Assembly: GCF_009831215.1 (NCBI RefSeq)
Contig: NZ_WUTW01000004.1
Coordinates: 186,001 to 250,000, forward strand
Source: Actinomadura rayongensis
Lineage (GTDB): Bacteria; Actinomycetota; Actinomycetes; Streptosporangiales; Streptosporangiaceae
DNA: 64,000 nucleotides
Direction: 5' to 3'
Positions within the stretch are counted from its first letter, which is position 1. Every line of letters begins with the position of its first letter. The translations under genes were made by a program, and so were the position numbers. The notes under the pieces are model-generated. The model saw only the letters and a list, made by a program, of their open reading frames with translations. It made no database searches and was not told the origin of the DNA. Below are positions 34,264 through 42,120 of this stretch, piece by piece.

Positions 34264-37110
34264 GTGTCCAGCCAAACTGGGGCGCCGCCGTCCGACGACG
34301 ACGTCCGGCTGACCGAAGCCCTCCGCGCACGGCGTCCAGGGGCGGTCGGCCACGTCTACAACGTTTACGGCCCTTGGCTCTTCGCCTACGCCCAGGAGAT
34401 CATCGGGGACCGCGACCAGGCCGTCGAGGCGGTGCGGGCCGCCCTGCTCACCGCGCGCTCGCAGCCCGACCGCATCCCGCCGCCCGAGCAGTTCCAGCAC
34501 TGGCTGACCGACCTGGTGCGGGCCGAGTGCCGCAAGGCCGTGGCGGACGCCGCGGACACGCCGGAGCCGTCCGCGCCCGCCGACCCGCCCGCTCCGTCGC
34601 CCGCGGCCGAGACGCCCACGCCCGCCGCCCCTGCCGCGCCCGCCGCGCCGTCGGCGCCGGAGGAGGCGTTCGACGAGCCGCAGGAGCGGCAGAAGCGGCT
34701 GCGGATGCGGGCGATGCGCGCGCTGCTGCCGAAGAAGGCCACGCCTCCGCCGCCGCCCGCGCCGCCCGCCGCGCCCCCGGCCGCCGAGCAGACCCCGGCG
34801 GACCGCGACCCGGCGCCGGACCCGTCCGCTCCCCCGCCGCCGCTGCGGTCGCCGCTGGCGTTCCGTCCGATCCCGGTCGTCCAGCCCGGCCCCGAGTCGC
34901 GCCCCGCGCCGCAGGACACGCCGCCCGCCGCGCGTCGTCCGGCGCCGCCGCAGGACACGCCGCGCCGCCCGGCGAGCACGTTCGGCGCGTCCGCGTCCGC
35001 GGAGGTGCCGCTGTTCAGCGCCGTCCCCGAGGTCAGCGACCCCGAGACCCCCAGCGCGGGCGCCTCCCTGTGGGACGACGAGCCCGCACAGCCCGCCGAC
35101 CGCCGGGACGACCCGCCGTTCCACGCGGCCCCCGTCCCGACGGCCCTCCCCTACACCGACGCCGACGTGGAGGCCGAAGAGGCGCTTCTCTTCGACGCGT
35201 CCCCGCCCACCGCGCCGCCCGTCCCGGAACCCCCGGCCGCGCCGCCCGCCGTCACGGCCTTCGACCTCCCGCGACCGACCGAGCCCGCCGAGCCGGTCGC
35301 CGAAGAGGCGGTCGAGACACCGCCGACGGCCGACACCGCGACCGACATCCCCGTCGTGGACACGCCCGCCGCCGAGACACCGGACGTCCCGGCGGAATCG
35401 CCCGCGCCGCCCGACGCCGAGAGCACCCCGGCGGCTGCCGCCACCGTGTTCGACGTGCCTGTGGCCAAGGCCCCCGACGCGGATGCGCCTACGGAAGAGG
35501 ACCCGTCCGCAGCGACCGCCGCTGCGGGCCCCCTGGAGTCCGAAACGCCGGTCGCGGACGCGCCCGAGAGCGAGACCCCCGCGCCGACCGATGAGGCCTC
35601 ACCCGAGGCCCCGGTCGCGGACGCGCCCAAGGGCGAAACTCCCGCGCCGGAAGACGAGGACTCCTCCGCGAAGACCGGCGCCGCCGTTGCGGCGGGCGCG
35701 GGCGTCGCGTTCGGGGCGGGCGTCGCTGCGGGCGCCTTGGCGGCCGAAGGCGCCGAAGCTTCGGACGCGGATGCGTCCAAGAGCGAGACCCCCGCGCCGG
35801 CGGACGAGGACTCCCCCGCGAGTGCCGCAACCACTGCGGACACGGGCGCCGTCGCGGACGCCCCGGCCGAAGGCTCCGAGGTCGGCGCTCCGGGCGCGGA
35901 CGCGCCCGATGGCGACGCTCCCGCACCTGCGGACGAAACGCCTGCCGCCGACGACACGTCCGCACCCTCGGGCGAAACGCCTGCCGGTGCGGCTCCCGTG
36001 CCCACGGACGAGACGGCTCCGGCTGACGCCCCCACCGCTGCGAGTGAGACGCCTGCCGCTGAGGCTTCCGCGCCTGCGGACGCGACGCCCGCGAGCGACG
36101 CACCCGCGCCTGCGGACACCACGCCTACGGGCGACGCTTCTGCGCCTGCGGACGAAACGCCTGCTGGTGAGACGCCTGCGGGCGAGACGCCTGCGGGCGA
36201 GACGGCTGCGGGCGAGACGGCTGTTAGTGAGACGGCTGTTAGTGAGACGGCTGCGGGTGGCGTGGCTGCTGGTGCTGCGTCCGGGGCGGGCGTGGACGCG
36301 CCTGTGGCGGATGAGCGGAATGCGGACACCGCGCCCATCACGGTCGTCGATCTGCCTGTGGCGGGGGCGGGCGCGCCAGAGGCGAAGCCCAGTGAGTCCC
36401 CGGCGGGCGGGACGCCGATCTTCGCGCCGAGGCCGCCGGCCGGTGGCGCGGGCGACGACGGGCCGGACGGCTCCACCACCGTGCTTCCGGTTCCGCCGGG
36501 GGACGAGGAGAAGAAGCGGCGGCGGCCCGCCGCGCTCGGCGTCGGGCAGGCGCGGCTGCTGCTGGTCGCCGGGGCCGTGCTCCTGGTGATCATCCTCGGG
36601 CTCGTCGTGCTGCTGCCCGGCGACGGCGGCAAGCCCCGGGAGGGGGCGGCGAGCCCGGTGGCGACGCAGAGCCCGGACGTCCCGACGCTCACGCCGTCCC
36701 CGGCACCGTCGCCGAAGAAGGCGGAGAAGAAGCCCACGGGCAAGAAGAAGAAGCCGGCGCCGAAGAAGAAGAGTTCGCCCAAGAAGAAGCGGTCGGGCGG
36801 CGGCGGGCACGGACGCCTGTCGGTCAACTCGGCCGGCTGCCAGGGCGTCCACGCGACGTCGCTCGGCGCGACGTGCCGGATCGTCGTCACCGCGCGCGGC
36901 GGGACGGTCCGCTGGTCCGTGCGGGGCGTCTCGGGCCGCATGACGGCGTCCGGCGGCGGCACGCTGCGGTCGGGCCAGTCGGCGGGCGTGACGGTCCGGA
37001 TCTTCGCGCCGGTCAGTTGCGCGTTCGGCGGCAGCGGGCGCGGCACGGTGTCCTTCTCGCCGAGCGGCGCGGGGTCGGTCAGCTACCGGTGCCGCTTCGG
37101 AGGGTTCTGA
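34264..37110 (+). CDS. Membrane protein with sigma-70 region-2-like domain, long Ala/Pro/Thr/Glu-rich linker and exported C-terminal domain
   Basis: A 948-residue protein from GTG 34264. Residues 14-92 (LTEALRARRPGAVGHVYNVYGPWLFAYAQEIIGDRDQAVEAVRAALLTA) resemble region 2 of ECF sigma factors, but no region 4 follows. Residues 100-750 are disordered, rich in Ala, Pro, Thr, Glu and Asp, with degenerate pentapeptide repeats. A single membrane segment lies at about 764-786 (LLLVAGAVLLVIILGLVVLL). A Lys-rich stretch (KKAEKKPTGKKKKPAPKKK) and a compact Cys-containing domain (about 855-948) follow, probably outside. No enzyme motif is seen. The order suggests a signal-linked transcription factor or anti-sigma partner at the membrane, but this is inference. 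An OmpR/kinase pair follows 60 bp later. Confidence 0.7.
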   Translation: MSSQTGAPPSDDDVRLTEALRARRPGAVGHVYNVYGPWLFAYAQEIIGDRDQAVEAVRAALLTARSQPDRIPPPEQFQHWLTDLVRAECRKAVADAADTPEPSAPADPPAPSPAAETPTPAAPAAPAAPSAPEEAFDEPQERQKRLRMRAMRALLPKKATPPPPPAPPAAPPAAEQTPADRDPAPDPSAPPPPLRSPLAFRPIPVVQPGPESRPAPQDTPPAARRPAPPQDTPRRPASTFGASASAEVPLFSAVPEVSDPETPSAGASLWDDEPAQPADRRDDPPFHAAPVPTALPYTDADVEAEEALLFDASPPTAPPVPEPPAAPPAVTAFDLPRPTEPAEPVAEEAVETPPTADTATDIPVVDTPAAETPDVPAESPAPPDAESTPAAAATVFDVPVAKAPDADAPTEEDPSAATAAAGPLESETPVADAPESETPAPTDEASPEAPVADAPKGETPAPEDEDSSAKTGAAVAAGAGVAFGAGVAAGALAAEGAEASDADASKSETPAPADEDSPASAATTADTGAVADAPAEGSEVGAPGADAPDGDAPAPADETPAADDTSAPSGETPAGAAPVPTDETAPADAPTAASETPAAEASAPADATPASDAPAPADTTPTGDASAPADETPAGETPAGETPAGETAAGETAVSETAVSETAAGGVAAGAASGAGVDAPVADERNADTAPITVVDLPVAGAGAPEAKPSESPAGGTPIFAPRPPAGGAGDDGPDGSTTVLPVPPGDEEKKRRRPAALGVGQARLLLVAGAVLLVIILGLVVLLPGDGGKPREGAASPVATQSPDVPTLTPSPAPSPKKAEKKPTGKKKKPAPKKKSSPKKKRSGGGGHGRLSVNSAGCQGVHATSLGATCRIVVTARGGTVRWSVRGVSGRMTASGGGTLRSGQSAGVTVRIFAPVSCAFGGSGRGTVSFSPSGAGSVSYRCRFGGF
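36169..36255 (+). repeat. 15-bp coding tandem repeats (GETPA-type)
   Basis: Seven consecutive degenerate 15-bp units encode GETPA, GETPA, GETPA, GETAA, GETAV, SETAV and SETAA in the linker of the large membrane protein. Being multiples of three, they can expand or shrink without loss of frame. T in third positions (CCT, GCT, GTT, AGT) is more common here than in nearby genes. Confidence 0.85.
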
Positions 37111-37170
37111 GCCTTACCCTCGCTTAACGCCCGGCGCGCCATGCTCGTCCCGTTCAGGGAGGGGACTGGC

Positions 37171-37824
37171 ATGCGCGTGCTGATCGTCGAGGACGAGCGG
37201 GTGCTCGCGGACGCGATCGCGGAGGGCCTCCGGGAGGAGGCCCTCGCGGTGGACGTGGTGTACGACGGGGACGAGGCGCTGGAGCGCACGTCCCACACCG
37301 ACTACGACGTGATCGTCCTGGACCGGGACCTGCCGACCGTCCACGGCGACGACGTCTGCCGGGACCTGGCCGACCGGCGGCACCCGGCCAGGATCCTCAT
37401 GCTGACGGCGGCGGCGGACGTCACCGAGCGGGTGGACGGCCTGTCCCTCGGCGCCGACGACTATCTGCCGAAGCCGTTCGTGTTCGGCGAGCTGGTGGCG
37501 CGGATCCGGGCGCTCGGCCGCCGTTCGTCGCCGCCCGTCCCGCCCGTGCTGGAGCGATCCGGGGTGCGGCTGGACCCGCACCGGCGTACGGTCCACCGTG
37601 ACGGCCGCCTGATCCGCCTGACCCGCAAGGAGTTCTCGGTGCTGGAGGAGCTGCTGCGCGCGCAGGGCGGGGTGGTGAGCGCGGAGCTGCTGCTCGCGCG
37701 GGCGTGGGACGAGCATCTGGACCCGTTCAGCAACGTCGTCCGCGTCACGATGGCGACGCTGCGCCGCAAGCTCGGCGAGCCCGCCGTCATCGAGACGGTC
37801 ACGGGTGCGGGGTACCGCCTGTGA
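37171..37824 (+). CDS. OmpR-family response regulator
   Basis: A 217-residue protein. ATG 37171 follows GGGAGGGG; an upstream ATG at 37141 would put non-conserved residues in front. The receiver domain has Asp8, the phospho-acceptor Asp51 (VIVLDRDLP) and Lys101 (YLPKPF). The C-terminal winged helix (RLTRKEFSVLEELLRAQGGVVSAELLLARAW; FSNVVRVTMATLRRKLG) binds DNA. Its stop overlaps the start of the kinase gene, so they are a matched pair. The signal is unknown. Confidence 0.95.
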   Translation: MRVLIVEDERVLADAIAEGLREEALAVDVVYDGDEALERTSHTDYDVIVLDRDLPTVHGDDVCRDLADRRHPARILMLTAAADVTERVDGLSLGADDYLPKPFVFGELVARIRALGRRSSPPVPPVLERSGVRLDPHRRTVHRDGRLIRLTRKEFSVLEELLRAQGGVVSAELLLARAWDEHLDPFSNVVRVTMATLRRKLGEPAVIETVTGAGYRL

Positions 37825-38987
37825 TGCCGAGGATGAGCGTCCGGACGCGGCTGTCGGTCGTATACGGAACATTGTTCCTGATCTCCGCGGGGCTGCTCGT
37901 CGGCGTGACGTACCTGCTGACCGTCCGGGCGATCGACAGCTCGCTCGGCAAGCCCCTCGTCCAGGTGACCTACCGGGGCGACGGATCGACCGTGGCCGAC
38001 CCGCTGAACGGGGTCAACATGATGGCCACGGCGCAGCGCGAGGTCGACTCCGAGCTCGCCGCGCGCAAGCAGGCCGTCCTGGACAACCTGCTGCGCAGCT
38101 CGGTGCTGCTCCTCATCGCCCTCGGACTGCTCGCGGTGCTCATCGGCTACGTGATGGCGGGCCGGATGCTGCGTCCGCTGCACACGGTGACCGAGACCGC
38201 GCGCCGCCTGTCCGAGAGCACCCTCCACGAGCGGATCGCGCTCAAGGGCCCGCAGGACGAGATCAAGGACCTCGCCGACACCTTCGACCGCATGCTGGAC
38301 CGCCTGCACCGGGCGTTCGACGCGCAACGCAGGTTCGTCGCGAACGCCTCGCACGAGCTGCGCACCCCGCTGACGATCAACCGGACGGTCCTGGAGGTCG
38401 CGCTCGCCGGCCGCCGCAACCCGCCCGAGACCAAGGCCCTCGCCGAGGTGCTGCTCGGGAACACGGCCCGGCACGAACGCCTCATCGAGGGATTGCTGCT
38501 GCTGGCGAAGTCCGAGCGGGAGCTGGCCACGGCGGCGCCGGTCTCGCTGCCGGACGTCGCCCGCACCGCCGTCGACCAGGTCGAGGTCCCGCCCGGCCTG
38601 AAGATCACCACCGACCTGGACGACGCCGCGACGTTCGGCGACCCGGTGCTGCTGGAGCGCTGCGCGGTGAACCTGCTGGAGAACGCCGTCAAGTACAACA
38701 TCGCGGACGGGCGCGTCGAGATCGTCACCGGCCGCGCGGACGGCGACGCGTTCCTGCGGGTGTCCAACACGGGCCGTCCGGTGCCGCCGTACGAGATCGG
38801 GCGGATCTTCGAGCCGTTCCGGCGGCTGCGCAACGACCGGACGGGCTCGGCGGAGGGCGCGGGCCTCGGCCTCTCGATCGTCGCGGCGGTCGTGCGGGTG
38901 CACGGCGGGACGGTCGAGGCCGTCCCCCGCGACGGCGGCGGCCTGATCGTCACGCTGCGGCTGCACGCGCCCCCCTCGTCAGCCTGA
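37824..38987 (+). CDS. Sensor histidine kinase
   Basis: A 387-residue protein starting at ATG 37824, overlapping the regulator stop (TGATG). Membrane segments at about 9-33 and 91-112 flank a short 57-residue outside loop, followed by a HAMP linker (RMLRPLHTVTETARRL). The phospho-acceptor is His177 (ANASHELRTPL). N, G1 and G2 boxes of the ATPase domain are NLLENAVKYN, IGRIFEPF and GAGLGLSIV. The small outside domain suggests sensing in or near the membrane. The stop overlaps that of the convergent acyl-CoA synthetase by 9 bp. Confidence 0.95.
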   Translation: MPRMSVRTRLSVVYGTLFLISAGLLVGVTYLLTVRAIDSSLGKPLVQVTYRGDGSTVADPLNGVNMMATAQREVDSELAARKQAVLDNLLRSSVLLLIALGLLAVLIGYVMAGRMLRPLHTVTETARRLSESTLHERIALKGPQDEIKDLADTFDRMLDRLHRAFDAQRRFVANASHELRTPLTINRTVLEVALAGRRNPPETKALAEVLLGNTARHERLIEGLLLLAKSERELATAAPVSLPDVARTAVDQVEVPPGLKITTDLDDAATFGDPVLLERCAVNLLENAVKYNIADGRVEIVTGRADGDAFLRVSNTGRPVPPYEIGRIFEPFRRLRNDRTGSAEGAGLGLSIVAAVVRVHGGTVEAVPRDGGGLIVTLRLHAPPSSA

Positions 38988-40691
38988 CGGCGTCTCGGTC
39001 GGCTGGCGGATCACCGGCCAGCTCACCTTGCCCTCGGGCTGCTGCGACTGCCGGGGGCTCGCGACGAGCCACCGGTGGACGACCTTGCCGACGGCGTTGC
39101 GCGGCAGCTCGTTGATGAAGTGGACGTCGCGCGGCGCCGCGTACCGGGCGACGCGGTCGCGGACGTGCTGCCGGACGGCCTCGGCGTCCAGTTCCGCGCC
39201 GGGCCGCAGCACGACGTAGGCGGCCAGCCGCTGCCCCCAGGTGTCGTCGGGCACGCCGAGCACGGCGACCTCGTGGATCTGCGGCAGCTCCAGCAGCGCG
39301 TCCTCGACCTCGCCCGGCACGACGTTCTCGCCGCCGGTGACGACCATGCCGTCCTTGCGGCCGTCCACGAACAGCAGGCCGTGGTGGTCGATGTGCCCGA
39401 GGTCGCCGGTGGCGAGCAGCCCGTCCCGGACGGTCACCGGGTCGCCGCTGGTGTAGCCCTCGAAGACCAGTTCGTTGGCCGCGTGGATCTCTCCGATCGT
39501 GGAGCGCCCGACGGGCTTGCCCGCGTCGTTGAGCACGGCGATCGAGGTGTTGCGCGGCGCGCGGCCCGCCGTCCGGGGGTCGATGCGCAGGTCGCGCGGG
39601 GTCGCGATGGACACCCAGGACGCCTCGGTGGAGCCGTAGACGTTGTAGAGGCAGTCCCCGAAGGCGTCCATGAAGCGGGTCGCGAGGTCGCCGGGCAGCG
39701 CCGAGCCGCTCAGCGCGACGATCTTCAGCCCGGACGCGTCGTAGACGTCCCGGACGTCCGGCGGCAGGTCCAGGATGCGCTGGAGCATCACCGGCACGGC
39801 GAACAGCACGGTGCTGCCGTACGCGGTGATGGACGCGAGCGTCCGCGACGGGTCGAACCGGCGGTGCAGCACGACCGGCGCCCGCAGCGCCCACGCCATC
39901 TGGAGCGCTGCATATCCCCACGTGTGGAACAGCGGCGCCTCGATGATCATGGTGTACCGGGCGCGGAGCGGGATCCGGGACGTCATCGACGCGAGCGGCC
40001 ACAGCCCCGGCCGGGGCGGACGGCGGGCGCCCTTGGGCCGTCCGGTCGTGCCGGAGCTGAGCATGATCGTCCGGGGTTGCGTGTCCGGAACGGCGATCCG
40101 GCTGACCGGCGTGGCGTTGACGATGTCGTTGATCGTCGGCCCGGCGCCGGGGACGGGCGAGCGGTCCGTCCAGACGATCGTCCGGCGCAGAGAGTGCGGG
40201 ACGGCGCGCAGCAGGTACGCGAACTCGGCGTCGGCGACGATGAGGTCCATCCGCATCTCGGTGAGCACGTTGCGGACCTGCCCGGCGCCGAAGCCGGTGT
40301 TGAGCAGGACGACCTCGACGCCGCGCTTGCCGCACGCGACGAGCGCCTCCACGATCCCCCGGTGGTTGCGGCACAGGATCCCGACGCGCGGACGCGGCCC
40401 GGTGAGCGGCAGCCCGGCGGCGAGGCGGGTGGTGCGGTCGTCCAGCTCGGCGAAGGTGAGCGTGCCGGAGTCGTCGATGATCGCGGTGCGTCCGGGGTTG
40501 CGGGCGGCGGCCGAGACGACGATGCCCGCGAGCGTCGTGCCCCAGCGGCGCAGTTCGCGGATCTGGCGGAAGCCGCCGAGCGGGTTGCCGGAGAAGGCGA
40601 CGCCCGTCCGGAGCAGGAGGGCCAGCACGTCGCGCAGGAGCCACACCCGGCGGCGAGGCCCCGGATGATAAACGGGCCTGGCGTGCGCCAC
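38979..40691 (-). CDS. Acyl-CoA synthetase (AMP-forming)
   Basis: A 570-residue enzyme; GTG 40691 follows GAGGAGG. ANL-superfamily motifs are MLSSGTTGRPKGARR (P-loop), YGSTEASW, TGDLGHID and GRKDGMVVTGGENVVPGEVE; Lys in RNAVGKVVHRW near the end is the adenylation lysine. It activates fatty or related acids to CoA esters in the cytoplasm. It is divergent from thiolase-fadB across a region with paired inverted repeats, fitting a joint fatty-acid use module. Mycobacterial FadD-type proteins are its likely relatives. Confidence 0.88.
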   Translation of the reverse strand: MAHARPVYHPGPRRRVWLLRDVLALLLRTGVAFSGNPLGGFRQIRELRRWGTTLAGIVVSAAARNPGRTAIIDDSGTLTFAELDDRTTRLAAGLPLTGPRPRVGILCRNHRGIVEALVACGKRGVEVVLLNTGFGAGQVRNVLTEMRMDLIVADAEFAYLLRAVPHSLRRTIVWTDRSPVPGAGPTINDIVNATPVSRIAVPDTQPRTIMLSSGTTGRPKGARRPPRPGLWPLASMTSRIPLRARYTMIIEAPLFHTWGYAALQMAWALRAPVVLHRRFDPSRTLASITAYGSTVLFAVPVMLQRILDLPPDVRDVYDASGLKIVALSGSALPGDLATRFMDAFGDCLYNVYGSTEASWVSIATPRDLRIDPRTAGRAPRNTSIAVLNDAGKPVGRSTIGEIHAANELVFEGYTSGDPVTVRDGLLATGDLGHIDHHGLLFVDGRKDGMVVTGGENVVPGEVEDALLELPQIHEVAVLGVPDDTWGQRLAAYVVLRPGAELDAEAVRQHVRDRVARYAAPRDVHFINELPRNAVGKVVHRWLVASPRQSQQPEGKVSWPVIRQPTETPSG

Positions 40692-40734
40692 CGCGACCTC
40701 CTCGGCGATTGTGCCGACACGTTACCCAGCCAGC

Positions 40735-40817
40735 GTCCACTGGACAAGAGTCCAAAACCGGACGTGACACGGCCAGTGGTTACTGACGGGTAGCATCAAC
40801 GGTTACCAGCGAGTAGC
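40735..40817. promoter_or_regulatory. Operator-like repeats between the divergent fatty-acid genes
   Basis: GTTACTGACGGGTAGC (40779-40794) and GTTACCAGCGAGTAGC (40802-40817) are two imperfect copies, 23 bp apart, each with TTAC/GTAG ends. Nearer to the synthetase gene lie GTCCACTGGAC (40735-40745, a palindrome with one central base) and GGAC-AAGA-GTCC (40742-40753). TetR-type repressors of fatty-acid degradation use paired sites of this sort; the regulator is not in the window. Confidence 0.55.
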
Positions 40818-40917
40818 ATCTTCGGTGTGGGTACTCGTGCCGTCCGCTCCGGACGGCACGAGGCTCAACCACTCGATCATCCACAGATCGACCCCATTCC
40901 CGAGGGAGGGACGACCC

Positions 40918-42120
40918 GTGCCTCGCACCGCACGTGACGTCGTGTTCGTCGACGGCGTACGCACGCCGTTCGGCAAGGCGGGCCCGAAGGGCCTGTACGC
41001 CGAGACCCGCGCCGACGACCTGGTCGTGCGCGCCATCCGCGAGCTGATGCGCCGCAACCCGTCCCTCCCGCCGGAGCGGGTGGACGAGGTCGCCATCGCC
41101 GCGACCACCCAGACCGGCGACCAGGGCCTGACCATCGGACGGTCCGCCGCCGTCCTCGCCGGGCTGCCCAAGAGCGTGCCCGGCTACGCCATCGACCGCA
41201 TGTGCGCGGGCGCGATGACGGCCGTCACGACGACCGGGGCCGGGATCTCCTTCGGCTCCTACGACGTCGTGATCGCCGGCGGCGTCGAGCACATGGGACG
41301 GCACCCGATGGGCGAGGGCGTCGACCCGAACCCGCGCTTCCTCGCCGACCGGCTCGTGGACCCGTCCGCGCTGGTCATGGGCTCCACCGCCGAGAACCTG
41401 CACGACCGGTTCCCCGGCATCACCAAGGAGCGCGCGGACGCCTACGCCGTCCGCAGCCAGCAGAAGGTCGCCGCCGCCTACGCCGCCGGGAAGATCCAGC
41501 CGGACCTGGTGCCGACCGCGATCCGCTCGGTGGAGAAGGGCTACGGCCTCGCGACCGCCGACGAGCCGCCGCGTCCGGGCACCACGCTGGAGGACCTGGC
41601 CAAGCTCAAGACGCCGTTCCGGCCGCACGGCAACGTCACCGCCGGCAACGCGGCGGGCCTGAACGACGGCGCGACCGCGTGCCTGCTCGCCGCCGAGGAC
41701 GTCGCCCGCGAACTCGGCCTCGCGCCGAAGATGCGGCTGGTCGACTTCTCCTTCGCGGGCGTCGAGCCCGAGGTCATGGGCGTCGGGCCGGTCCCGGCGA
41801 CCGAGAAGCTGCTCGCCCGCAACTCACTGACGATGGACGACATCGGCCTCATCGAGATCAACGAGGCGTTCGCCGTCCAGGTGCTCGCGTTCCTGGAGCA
41901 CTTCAAGATCGCCGACGACGACGCGCGGGTGAACCCGTGGGGCGGCGCGATCGCGCTCGGCCACCCGCTGGCCTCGTCCGGCGTCCGGCTGATGAACCAG
42001 CTCGCGCGGCTGTTCGAGGAGCGCACCGACGTCCGGTACGGCCTCACCACCATGTGCGTCGGCATGGGCATGGGCGGGACCGTCCTCTGGGAGAACGTGA
42101 ACTGGGAGGGCGCGAAGTGA
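40918..42120 (+). CDS. fadA: Acetyl-CoA acyltransferase (thiolase)
   Basis: A 400-residue enzyme; GTG 40918 follows GGGAGGGAC. Catalytic residues are Cys96 (DRMCAGAM), His349 (ALGHPLASSG) and Cys380 (TMCVGMGMGG). NEAFAVQVLAF is the fourth conserved block. It cleaves 3-ketoacyl-CoA to acetyl-CoA and a shortened acyl-CoA in beta-oxidation. Its stop overlaps the GTG start of fadB by three bases of a GTGA, so the two form the alpha/beta pair of a trifunctional-like complex. Confidence 0.94.
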   Translation: MPRTARDVVFVDGVRTPFGKAGPKGLYAETRADDLVVRAIRELMRRNPSLPPERVDEVAIAATTQTGDQGLTIGRSAAVLAGLPKSVPGYAIDRMCAGAMTAVTTTGAGISFGSYDVVIAGGVEHMGRHPMGEGVDPNPRFLADRLVDPSALVMGSTAENLHDRFPGITKERADAYAVRSQQKVAAAYAAGKIQPDLVPTAIRSVEKGYGLATADEPPRPGTTLEDLAKLKTPFRPHGNVTAGNAAGLNDGATACLLAAEDVARELGLAPKMRLVDFSFAGVEPEVMGVGPVPATEKLLARNSLTMDDIGLIEINEAFAVQVLAFLEHFKIADDDARVNPWGGAIALGHPLASSGVRLMNQLARLFEERTDVRYGLTTMCVGMGMGGTVLWENVNWEGAK

